From: an uncultured Collinsella sp.
Lineage (GTDB): Bacteria > Actinomycetota > Coriobacteriia > Coriobacteriales > Coriobacteriaceae
DNA: 12,530 bases
Assembly: GCA_900546085.1 (NCBI GenBank)
Contig: URBS01000059.1
Span: 1 to 12,530, forward strand
Reading direction: 5' to 3'
In this document: piece by piece, positions 6,416-12,530 of the stretch
Layout of the letters: every line of letters starts with the position of its first letter
Numbering within the stretch: the stretch's first letter is position 1
Made by a program: the position numbers and the translations under genes
The notes under the pieces: model-generated
The model's database searches: none
What the model was told of the DNA's origin: nothing
Seen by the model: only the letters and a program-made list of their open reading frames with translations

Positions 6416-7429
6416 TTAGGGTTCGAGCAGACCGAGCTGCGGAACGATTTCGTCGCCGGCGGCAGTGCGGCCGAGCGAGCGCGGGGCTAGGTCATCCAGA
6501 ACGGCGGCGAGATCCCACGGCAGCTCATCGCGGCACTCAATGCGCTCCCCCGTCACGGGATGATCGAACGCCACACGCCAGGAATGGAGGAATTGCCTGG
6601 TCAAACCCTGGTCGGCACGCGCATCGCACTTACCGTAGAGCGGATCGCCCACGCAGGCGTGGTTGATATGGCGCATGTGCACGCGAATCTGATGCGTGCG
6701 ACCCGTAAACAGGTGGCACTCGACGAGCGTATAGCCATCGTCAAAACGCGTGGAATCGAAGCGCTCGAGGACCCTAAAGGTCGTAATGGCCTGGCGCGCG
6801 AAAGGATCGTCCGAAACCGCCATCTTGACACGGTCGCGCGTAGAACGGGCAATGCCGGTGTTAATGGTGCCCTCGTCCATGGCAATGTGGCCGTGGACGA
6901 GCGTAATGTAGCGGCGGTCGAGCGTGCGCGTGCGGATGAGATTCTGAAGCGCGCGCTGGGTGTCGTCGTCTTTTGCCGCGAGCATAAGGCCCGAGGTGTC
7001 ACGATCCAGGCGATGCACGATGCCGGGGCGGTCCTCGCCCTGCACGGTGCCCAGATGGTCAATGCCACAGTGATAGACCAAGGCGTTCGCAAGGGTGCCG
7101 CTCTCGTGGCCATGGGCGGGATGGCACACCAGACCGCGCTGCTTGGAGAGCACGATGAGGTAGTCGTCCTCGTAGCGGATATCGAGGGGAATGGCCTCGG
7201 GAATCACATCGGTGGGATCGTGCGGCTCGGGCAAATCGACCGAAATACGGTCGCCGGAGCGCACGGCATACTTTTTTGACAGGCATGTCTCGCCGTTGAC
7301 GGCAACGGCACCGCCCTCGATCAGATGCGCGCAGGCAGAGCGCGTAGGGCAGCCGTCATTAGCGCCCAGATAGGCGTCAAGACGCTGACCAGCGGCATCG
7401 TCGGCAACAAGGATATGGATGTCGGCCAT
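6416..7429 (-). CDS. RluA/RluD-family rRNA pseudouridine synthase
   Basis: This 337-residue enzyme converts specific uridines of 23S rRNA to pseudouridine. An S4 RNA-binding domain is visible at about residues 15-70 (GQRLDAYLG ... ACAHLIEGGAVAVNGE). The catalytic domain follows, with YEDDYLIVLSKQRGLVCHP, the signature HRLDRDTSGLM (139-149, catalytic Asp142), and the C-terminal FTGRTHQIRVHMRHINHACVGDPLYG. The order and length match RluD-type proteins; the exact target uridine is not deducible. The ATG at 7429 shares its A with the TAA of lspA (TAATG), and AAAGGAG stands nine bases upstream, so the two genes are translationally coupled. An lspA-rluD-like pair is common in Gram-positive bacteria. 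Confidence 0.94.
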   Translation of the reverse strand: MADIHILVADDAAGQRLDAYLGANDGCPTRSACAHLIEGGAVAVNGETCLSKKYAVRSGDRISVDLPEPHDPTDVIPEAIPLDIRYEDDYLIVLSKQRGLVCHPAHGHESGTLANALVYHCGIDHLGTVQGEDRPGIVHRLDRDTSGLMLAAKDDDTQRALQNLIRTRTLDRRYITLVHGHIAMDEGTINTGIARSTRDRVKMAVSDDPFARQAITTFRVLERFDSTRFDDGYTLVECHLFTGRTHQIRVHMRHINHACVGDPLYGKCDARADQGLTRQFLHSWRVAFDHPVTGERIECRDELPWDLAAVLDDLAPRSLGRTAAGDEIVPQLGLLEP

Positions 7430-8010
7430 TAGCGCTCGCTCCTTTCGCGAATCTTGCGGGCACGCTCCCCACGTTGTTTGGCTTTGCGCTTGGCGCGGGC
7501 CTCATCACGGGCGTTAAGCTCGGCGGTCGCATCGACCTCACGGGCCGCCGGGCTCAAGAACATGTAGCCAAAGAGGGCGAGCACGACGCCCAAGGTAATG
7601 CCGATATCGGCCACATTGAAGACGGGGAAGTCGATGAAGGTGGTGGCAATAAAATCGGTCACGAAACCAAAGGCCAAACGATCGATCGCGTTACCGATAG
7701 CACCGCCTGCAACCATCGCCATGCCCACAACCTCAAGATGGGCGAGCTGAGGTGCACGAACGAGGTACACGGCAATAGCGATAATGACCGCCAACGCCAG
7801 CACGGCAAACGCAATGCCATGCCCCTCGCCCATGCTAAAGGCAGCACCGATATTGCGGACAAACATAAAGTCGATAACACCGGGGATGACGGTCACATGC
7901 AAGGCGTCGCCCACGGCACGAACCGCAAGCTTGGTCAGCTGGTCAACAAGCAGCACAACGAGCGCCACCCCACCAGCAACACTCAACCGCCAACGCAAAG
8001 GCGGCGTCAT
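7429..8010 (-). CDS. lspA: Lipoprotein signal peptidase (signal peptidase II)
   Basis: LspA is an aspartyl protease of the cytoplasmic membrane that removes signal peptides from diacylated prolipoproteins. From the ATG at 8010 the product has 193 residues. It shows VDQLTK (about 22-27), FVRNIGAAFSM (50-60), GGAIGNAIDRLAFGFVTDFI with catalytic D119, and FPVFNVADIGI with catalytic D135. Four membrane segments are visible. After residue 150 comes an unusually long, very basic tail rich in Arg, Lys and Glu, which makes it longer than the typical 150-165 residues. A TTG at 8028 is in frame with AGGGGA upstream and is a credible alternative start adding six residues. The ATG at 8010 has GTGGTG five bases before it. 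It lies after ileS, from which a terminator separates it. Confidence 0.95.
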   Translation of the reverse strand: MTPPLRWRLSVAGGVALVVLLVDQLTKLAVRAVGDALHVTVIPGVIDFMFVRNIGAAFSMGEGHGIAFAVLALAVIIAIAVYLVRAPQLAHLEVVGMAMVAGGAIGNAIDRLAFGFVTDFIATTFIDFPVFNVADIGITLGVVLALFGYMFLSPAAREVDATAELNARDEARAKRKAKQRGERARKIRERSER

Positions 8011-8079
8011 ATCCGCACCACGACCCAAAGAAATCCCCTACCCTCAGATAATCAAATTCCGTTTAACGCAAATAACCAT

Positions 8080-8085
8080 CTTATA
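8080..8085 (-). promoter_or_regulatory. possible -10 box (TATAAG) upstream of lspA
   Basis: TATAAG on the minus strand sits in an AT-rich stretch about 70 bases upstream of lspA and downstream of the ileS terminator, where an lspA promoter would be needed. No matching -35 is recognisable at 16-19 bases. This is the only promoter-like hint I see between 8011 and 8140. Confidence 0.22.
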
Positions 8086-8140
8086 TTGCCACACGCAGAG
8101 CGCACGACACATTCGCTAACGTCAGATAAATAACCAGCAT

Positions 8141-8182
8141 AAAAGAAAGCGGCATTCCGGATAACGGAATGTCGCTTTTCTT
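8141..8182 (-). terminator. intrinsic terminator after ileS
   Basis: On the minus strand AAAAGCGACATTCCG pairs with CGGAATGCCGCTTT around the five-base loop TTATC. The stem is about 14-15 base pairs with one or two G-U wobbles, followed by the T-rich TTTCTTTT. It lies about 67 bases after the ileS stop and separates ileS from lspA. The symmetric T-rich flank on the plus strand would allow bidirectional function, though no plus-strand gene ends here. Confidence 0.85.
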
Positions 8183-8248
8183 CAGCGGAGCAAATGGGCC
8201 GAAGGCGCCTAAATTCTCCCTATAACTAAAATGTCGAGTTACCGTGCC

Positions 8249-11050
8249 TTAAAGGGCATTCGCGCAGCGCTTGCAAATGTGAGCGTGGCCGTTGTACTCG
8301 CCGACGGTGGTGCGGTAGTTCCAGCAACGGTCGCAGCACTCGCCCTCGGCAGCATCGATGGCAACAGAAAGCTCCTCGCCCTGGGTAAGCTCAACATCGG
8401 AGACGATGTAGAACTCGGCCAGTTCAACGGCCTTGTCGCCGGTCAGCAGCGCATACATTTCGGCGGGAACGACCGCCTTGACGCGGACCTGCTGGCTCTT
8501 GGTGAAGGTGCCGGCGGAGCGGGCATCCTCAAGGGCCTTGGTCACGGCGCTACGGAGCTCGAGTGAAGCCTCGAGCACGCCCTCAAACTCGTTGGCCTCG
8601 TCGACCGTGATGGGCGACTTGTACCAATCGAGCAGCGCGGCGTACTTCTGGTGATCGACGCAGCCGGCGGGCGCATAGGCCATGGCCTCGTCGACCGTAT
8701 AGGACAGGATCGGCTGCAGGTCGCGCATGAGCATCGAGAAGAGCTCGGCCAGCACGGTCTGGGCGCTGCGACGCTCGAGCGAACCGGGCTTCTCGCAGTA
8801 CAGACGGTCCTTCAGGGCGTCGAGATACACGTTGGAGAGCTCGGTAACCACAAAGTCGTAAAGCGCACGGTAGGCGCGCGGGAACTCGTAGCTGGCGTAG
8901 GCGTCGTCAACCTCGGCCTGGACCTGGGTCAGGCGGGCGACCATGAGCTTGTCGAGCGGCAGCAGGTCGGCAAAGGCAACGCCGTCGGTCTCGGGCTCAA
9001 ACTGACCCTCGAGCTCGGAGAGCAGGAATCGCAGCGTGTTGCGGAAACGACGGTAGGCATCGGACGTACGAGCGAGAATCTCGTGGTCGATGGAGACGTC
9101 GGAGCTGGTATCGACGGAGGCGACCCACAGACGGATGATGTCGGCACCCATCTCGTCGCAGACCTTATTGGGGTCGATGACGTTGCCGAGTGACTTAGAC
9201 ATCTTGCGGCCCTGGCCGTCGAGGGTAAAGCCCTGCGAGACGACCGCCTTGTACGGAGCGTGGCCGTTGGCGCCCACCGAGGTGAGCAGTGAGCTCTGGA
9301 ACCAACCGCGGTGCTGGTCGGAGCCCTCGAGGTAGACGTCCGCCGGGTACTCCAGCTCGGGACGGTACTCGCAGACGGCCTTCCAAGACACGCCGGAGTC
9401 CCACCACACGTCAAGGATGTCCTTATCGGCCTTGAGGTGATGGCCACCGCACTTGGGGCAGACGCAGGCCTCGCCCAGATAGCTCTCAGGAGCGTCGGTG
9501 AACCAGGCGTCGGAGCCCTTCTCGTGGAAGAGCTTGATGACGGCGTCGAGCGTGGCGTCGTTCATGACCTTCTCGCCGCAGTCGGCGCAGGTGTAGCTGG
9601 GGATAGGCACACCCCAGTTGCGCTGACGGCTGATGCACCAGTCGGGACGCTGCTCGACCATGGCGCCAATGCGGTTGGCGGCGTGGGCCGGATACCACGT
9701 GACGTTCTCGCGGACCTCTTTGCCAGCCTGCTCGCGCAAGCCGGTCTTGTCCATCGAGACGAACCACTGGTCGGTAGCACGGAAGAGCACCGGGTGCTTG
9801 CAGCGCCAGCAGTGCGGATAGCTGTGCGTGATCTTCTTCTCGAGGACCAGGGTGCCACGCTCGCGCAGGAACTCGATGATGTGCGGGTTGGCCTCATCGG
9901 TGTCCATACCGCTGAAGGGGCCGCCGGTGCCAAACTCCTCGCCGGTGTAGAACTTGCCGTCGTCATCGACCGGCATGCAGATGTCGGTGATGCCCTCCTT
10001 GAGGCAGGCGAAGTAGTCGTCGACGCCGTGGCCAGGCGAGTTGTGGACGATACCGGTACCGTCATCGACACCGACGTAATCGGCCAGCAGCGCCACGCCC
10101 TCAACGCCGTCAAAGATCGGCTGCTTGTAGTGGATGTGGTGGAAGGTCTCGGCAGGAACCACGTAGGGCTTGCCGTCGACCATGACCGGGGTATACTCCC
10201 AGCCAAACTCCTCGCAGCACTTGGGAGCCAGGTCTTCGAGCATGACCTCGGCACGGCCCTCGTGTTCAACGGCGACGTAGGCGGCACCGGGCTTGAGGGA
10301 AACGGCCTGGTCGGACGGGATGGTCCACGGCGTAGTCGTCCAGATGATGAAGTCGACCGGGCCGTCGAAGTTCTCGAGGCCGGCGGGCTTGGAGGTCATC
10401 TCAAAGCGCACGAAGATGGACGGGCTCGTCTCGTCGGAGTACTCGATCTCGGCCTCGGCCAGCGCAGTGTGGCAGTGCTTGCACCAGTGAACCGGCTTGT
10501 GGCCGCGATAGATCATGCCCTTATCGAACATCGCCTTGAAAACCTCGATGTCGGCGGCGTCATGCTGGTGATAGAGCGTCAGGTAGGGGTTGTCCCAGTC
10601 GCCGAGCACGCCCAAGCGACGGAAACCGGCCTTCTGCAGCTCGATGTTCTCGACAGCGAACTTGTTGCAGAGCTCACGAATCTTGGCCGTGGGGGTCTGG
10701 TTGAACTTCTCGGTGCCAAGCTTCTCCTCGACCTTGTGCTCGATCGGCTGGCCGTGGCAGTCCCAACCGGGGACGTAGGGAACCTCATAGCCCTGCATCA
10801 TCCAGTAGCGGTTGATCATGTCCTTGGAAATCTTGTTCATGGCGTGGCCGATGTGGATCGGACCGTTGGCGTACGGAGGGCCGTCGTGCAGCACGAACTT
10901 CTTGTGACCCTCGTTCTTCTTCAGAACCTGCTCGTAGACCTTGTTGTCCTGCCAGTCCTTGAGTCGCTTGGGCTCGGACTTGGAAAGACCGGCACGCATG
11001 GGAAAACCGGTCTTGGGCAGATTCATCGTCTGCTTGTACTCGTTTGCCAC
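8249..11050 (-). CDS. ileS: Isoleucyl-tRNA synthetase
   Basis: IleRS charges tRNA-Ile with isoleucine and edits mischarged valine. The 933-residue class I synthetase shows HIGH in GPIHIGHAMNK (HIGH at 66-69), GWDCHGQPIE (96-104), the editing-domain segments IWTTTPWTIPSDQ (236-248) and GTGIVHNSPGHGVDDY (331-346), RQRNWGVPIP (475-484), and KMSKS (616-620). The C-terminal zinc site has C906, C909, C926 and C929. Further CxxC pairs lie at about 190-193, 414-417, 488-491 and 531-534; the last two flank an insertion within the catalytic core. The start is GTG at 11050, preceded by AAAGGGG with a four-base gap; the first ATG, eight codons in, would cut the usual N-terminus before NLPKTGFPMR. Expression is controlled by the T-box leader upstream. 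Confidence 0.98.
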   Translation of the reverse strand: MANEYKQTMNLPKTGFPMRAGLSKSEPKRLKDWQDNKVYEQVLKKNEGHKKFVLHDGPPYANGPIHIGHAMNKISKDMINRYWMMQGYEVPYVPGWDCHGQPIEHKVEEKLGTEKFNQTPTAKIRELCNKFAVENIELQKAGFRRLGVLGDWDNPYLTLYHQHDAADIEVFKAMFDKGMIYRGHKPVHWCKHCHTALAEAEIEYSDETSPSIFVRFEMTSKPAGLENFDGPVDFIIWTTTPWTIPSDQAVSLKPGAAYVAVEHEGRAEVMLEDLAPKCCEEFGWEYTPVMVDGKPYVVPAETFHHIHYKQPIFDGVEGVALLADYVGVDDGTGIVHNSPGHGVDDYFACLKEGITDICMPVDDDGKFYTGEEFGTGGPFSGMDTDEANPHIIEFLRERGTLVLEKKITHSYPHCWRCKHPVLFRATDQWFVSMDKTGLREQAGKEVRENVTWYPAHAANRIGAMVEQRPDWCISRQRNWGVPIPSYTCADCGEKVMNDATLDAVIKLFHEKGSDAWFTDAPESYLGEACVCPKCGGHHLKADKDILDVWWDSGVSWKAVCEYRPELEYPADVYLEGSDQHRGWFQSSLLTSVGANGHAPYKAVVSQGFTLDGQGRKMSKSLGNVIDPNKVCDEMGADIIRLWVASVDTSSDVSIDHEILARTSDAYRRFRNTLRFLLSELEGQFEPETDGVAFADLLPLDKLMVARLTQVQAEVDDAYASYEFPRAYRALYDFVVTELSNVYLDALKDRLYCEKPGSLERRSAQTVLAELFSMLMRDLQPILSYTVDEAMAYAPAGCVDHQKYAALLDWYKSPITVDEANEFEGVLEASLELRSAVTKALEDARSAGTFTKSQQVRVKAVVPAEMYALLTGDKAVELAEFYIVSDVELTQGEELSVAIDAAEGECCDRCWNYRTTVGEYNGHAHICKRCANAL

Positions 11051-11093
11051 GGTACCCCTTTCTTGTCATGGGCGCGCACGCCCTCTGGGCACC

Positions 11094-11131
11094 AAAAAAA
11101 GCGCCCGTCCCTGCAAGCTGGGACGAAGCGC
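11094..11131 (-). terminator. T-box leader terminator (attenuator) of ileS
   Basis: GCGCTTCGTCCC (11131-11120) pairs with GGGACGGGCGC (11111-11101), about 11 base pairs with one bulged T, and is followed by seven T's. Its 5' arm is the same CTTCGTCCC needed for the antiterminator, so the two folds exclude each other. Confidence 0.9.
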
Positions 11132-11138
11132 CACAAAA

Positions 11139-11153
11139 CGGGCCGTCTGCCCG
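11139..11153 (-). other. hairpin inserted between T-box and antiterminator 3' strand
   Basis: CGGGC-AGACG-GCCCG on the minus strand forms a five-base-pair stem that would sit on top of the antiterminator helix and hold its two strands together. It contains none of the conserved T-box bases. Confidence 0.5.
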
Positions 11154-11395
11154 CAAAAGCTCTTCGCTTAACCACCCAGCTTAGATGCCCTCACCCGCAT
11201 TACAGCGCGCTCGCATCCGTTACTCGGCTGGCCTGTATCGACGACCATCTCGGCGATGTCTACTAAGACGTGCCTGTACGGCGCGTCCGTTGGGACCGCA
11301 GCTCCGGGGTGATTTTCATCGGTCGCATGCACGGGTTCTCAGCGCTCCCCGTTCTCTGTAGCACACGGACGGCCGACTACTCGTCCCCATCAACG

Positions 11396-11423
11396 CTTAT
11401 GCGCTGTATGGTAGCACGGTCAA
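11396..11423 (-). promoter_or_regulatory. sigma-A promoter of the ileS T-box transcript
   Basis: TTGACC (11423-11418) and CATAAG (11401-11396) are separated by 16 bases on the minus strand. The predicted start of transcription, about 11389, falls within a few bases of the outer edge of T-box stem I, which supports the assignment. Confidence 0.65.
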
Positions 11424-11489
11424 CGCCGGCGAAAAACCCTCAACATCGGTTTCATACTTTAGTAATTTCTCGCGGTCGCAAGCACTCAC

Positions 11490-11520
11490 TTGGAGCAAAA
11501 TACCTGAAAGCACTTTATCT
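11490..11520 (+). promoter_or_regulatory. weak candidate promoter for the dehydrogenase gene
   Basis: TTGGAG (11490-11495) and TTTATC (11514-11519), spaced by 18 bases, would start transcription about ten bases before the ATG at 11538, a very short leader. AAGCACT occurs twice, at 11480-11486 and 11508-11514, 28 bases apart, flanking this region, and could be an operator pair or chance. Nothing else between 11424 and 11537 is recognisable. Confidence 0.22.
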
Positions 11521-11537
11521 AACGAAAGAAGGCTACT

Positions 11538-12530
11538 ATGCGCACGATTGGAATGAGCGACTACACCGTCGGCGAGGACTGCTTTGACGAGCTGCCCGGC
11601 GCGCTGGACGAGTACGGAGCGGCCAAGGTCGCGATTATCGGTGGTAAACGAGCACTGGCCGCGGCGCTTCCCAGTATCGAAGCGGCACTGGAGGGCACCG
11701 ACATCGAGATTCTGGAGACACGCGTCTACGGTACCAACAGTACGCGCGCCAATATCGCCAAGGTCGTAAACTCCCCCGCCTGCCAGGAAGCCGACGTGCT
11801 CATTGCCTGCGGCGGCGGCAAGGCGCTCGATACCGTCAAGACGGCGGCCATCGAGCTCAAGAAGATCGTCTTTACGGTACCGACGATCTGCTCCAACTGC
11901 TCGGCCGCGACCGCCATTGCCGTTGTCTACAACGACGACGGCTCGCTCGAGGGCTATTCGTACCCCAACCGCCCCGCGCACATCTTCATCAACCCCAAGA
12001 TCATCGCCGAGGCTCCGGCGGAGTACTTCTGGGCGGGCGTGGGCGATGCCCTGTCCAAGCAGCCCGAGGTCGAGTACGCCACGAGCGCCGGCAACCTGGA
12101 GCACACCGCAGGTCTTGGCCTGGCGCTCGCACACACCTGCTCCGAGCCGCTGTTTACCTATGGCGTGCAGGGTCTTGAGGACGTTCGCCAGAACCTGTCG
12201 ACCGAAGCCGTCAAGCAGATCGCGCTCGATATCGTGGTCAACACGGGCTACGTCTCCAACCTGACCAACCAAAACGATTACTACTACAACTCGAGCGTGG
12301 CGCACGCGTTCTACAACGCTTCCTGCAGCATTCCGCGCGAGGGCTCCTACCTGCACGGCGAGGTCGTGAGCCTGGGTGTGCTGGTACTGTTCGCCTATAC
12401 GGGCGATACCGAGAACCTTGAGCGCTACGCCGCCTTTAACAAGCAGATGGGCCTGCCCGTGACGCTTGAGCAGGTCGGGCTTTCCGAGGCTGATATCCCT
12501 GCCCTGTGCGAGTACGCGCACGCCACCAAC
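11538..12530 (+). CDS. Iron-type (GldA-like) alcohol/glycerol dehydrogenase, C-terminus cut by window edge
   Basis: This is a metal-dependent NAD(P)-linked polyol or alcohol dehydrogenase of the Fe-ADH/glycerol dehydrogenase superfamily. The 331 visible residues have the N-terminal nucleotide-binding half (VAIIGGKRAL at about 31-40; CGGGKALDTVKTAA at 91-104, matching the GGGKxLDxxK signature). The metal ligands expected of the family follow: D170 in VGDALSK, H256 in SSVAHAFYNA, and H273 in YLHGEVVSLG. TVPTICSNCSAATAIAVVY at about 113-131 corresponds to the GldA TxxSxxSxxxxxxVxY region, with two cysteines. The family is about 360-370 residues, so roughly 30-40 are missing. The ATG at 11538 follows AGAAGG by five bases. 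It is transcribed away from the ileS leader. The exact substrate (glycerol, dihydroxyacetone or another) cannot be told from this sequence. Confidence 0.92.
   Translation, partial: MRTIGMSDYTVGEDCFDELPGALDEYGAAKVAIIGGKRALAAALPSIEAALEGTDIEILETRVYGTNSTRANIAKVVNSPACQEADVLIACGGGKALDTVKTAAIELKKIVFTVPTICSNCSAATAIAVVYNDDGSLEGYSYPNRPAHIFINPKIIAEAPAEYFWAGVGDALSKQPEVEYATSAGNLEHTAGLGLALAHTCSEPLFTYGVQGLEDVRQNLSTEAVKQIALDIVVNTGYVSNLTNQNDYYYNSSVAHAFYNASCSIPREGSYLHGEVVSLGVLVLFAYTGDTENLERYAAFNKQMGLPVTLEQVGLSEADIPALCEYAHATN

Larger units (their letters stand above)
11094..11390 (-). ncRNA. T-box riboswitch leader (Ile, AUC specifier) controlling ileS
   Basis: On the minus strand, stem I closes with GGGGAC (11388-11383) against GTCCC (11296-11292). 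It contains GACGAGTAGTC (GA/K-turn region), CAGAGAACGGGGAGCG with the AGAGA-type distal element (around 11343-11358), and the specifier segment GAAAATCACCCCGGAGC. Its ATC at 11313-11311 is an isoleucine codon. A stem III candidate pairs GATGC with GCATC. The T-box GGGTGGTTAAGCG lies within 11182-11162. AAGCTGGG there pairs with CCCAGCTT (11122-11115), and CGAAG pairs with CTTCG (11128-11124), to build the antiterminator. Its bulge shows TGGT, complementary to the ACCA end of tRNA-Ile. Uncharged tRNA-Ile should stabilise the antiterminator and allow ileS transcription. The design is transcriptional because a T-run terminator competes for the same strand. Confidence 0.92.

Noticed and set aside
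9311..11266. 651-codon open frame on the plus strand opposite ileS
   Set aside because: It mirrors the codon structure of ileS in high-GC DNA. Its product has only leucine/valine/glycine-rich low-information sequence with no domain, and it runs through the T-box leader. ileS on the other strand is unmistakable.
11397..12521. 374-codon minus-strand open frame opposite the dehydrogenase
   Set aside because: The plus-strand frame has the GGGK signature and the D/H/H metal ligands of the Fe-ADH family. The antisense frame has none and overlaps the ileS promoter.

Overview
The window looks like the chromosome of a GC-rich actinobacterium of the Coriobacteriia, probably Collinsella or a close relative. 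That placement is inferred from base composition, protein style and gene order (ileS-lspA-rluD-type synthase; a small cluster of a DUF948-like protein, an RsbW-like protein and a SigB/SigF sigma factor). I ran no database comparison. Coding is dense. Nine complete genes and one truncated gene lie on the minus strand, and one truncated gene lies on the plus strand at the right edge.

Layout, in the direction of minus-strand transcription (right to left). At 11094-11423 a promoter leads into a T-box riboswitch with an AUC (isoleucine) specifier and a leader terminator, which controls ileS (11050-8249). ileS ends at a strong intrinsic terminator (8182-8141). Next come lspA (signal peptidase II) and an RluA/RluD-family pseudouridine synthase, which overlap by one base. 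A membrane-bound processive family-2 glycosyltransferase follows (6333-5038), closed by a striking 19-bp palindrome. Then come a minimal prepilin peptidase, a dGTPase-like HD phosphohydrolase and rarA. A perfect pair of LexA (SOS-box) half-sites overlaps the phosphohydrolase stop codon just upstream of rarA. The last unit is a stress-type operon in which each gene overlaps or nearly touches the next: a membrane-anchored coiled-coil DUF948-like protein, an RsbW-like anti-sigma factor whose ATP-binding motifs have been lost, and a SigB/SigF-family sigma factor cut by the left edge.

On the plus strand, diverging from the ileS leader, an iron-type (GldA-like) alcohol/glycerol dehydrogenase starts at 11538 and runs off the right edge.

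The contents are mostly housekeeping: translation and its regulation, lipoprotein maturation, rRNA modification, DNA replication repair and a stress sigma operon. I see no insertion sequence, prophage, CRISPR array, tRNA or defence island, and no clearly novel multigene system. The most informative signals are regulatory or degenerate: the T-box, the SOS box in front of rarA, the kinase-dead-looking RsbW homologue, and the long palindrome wedged between two co-oriented genes.
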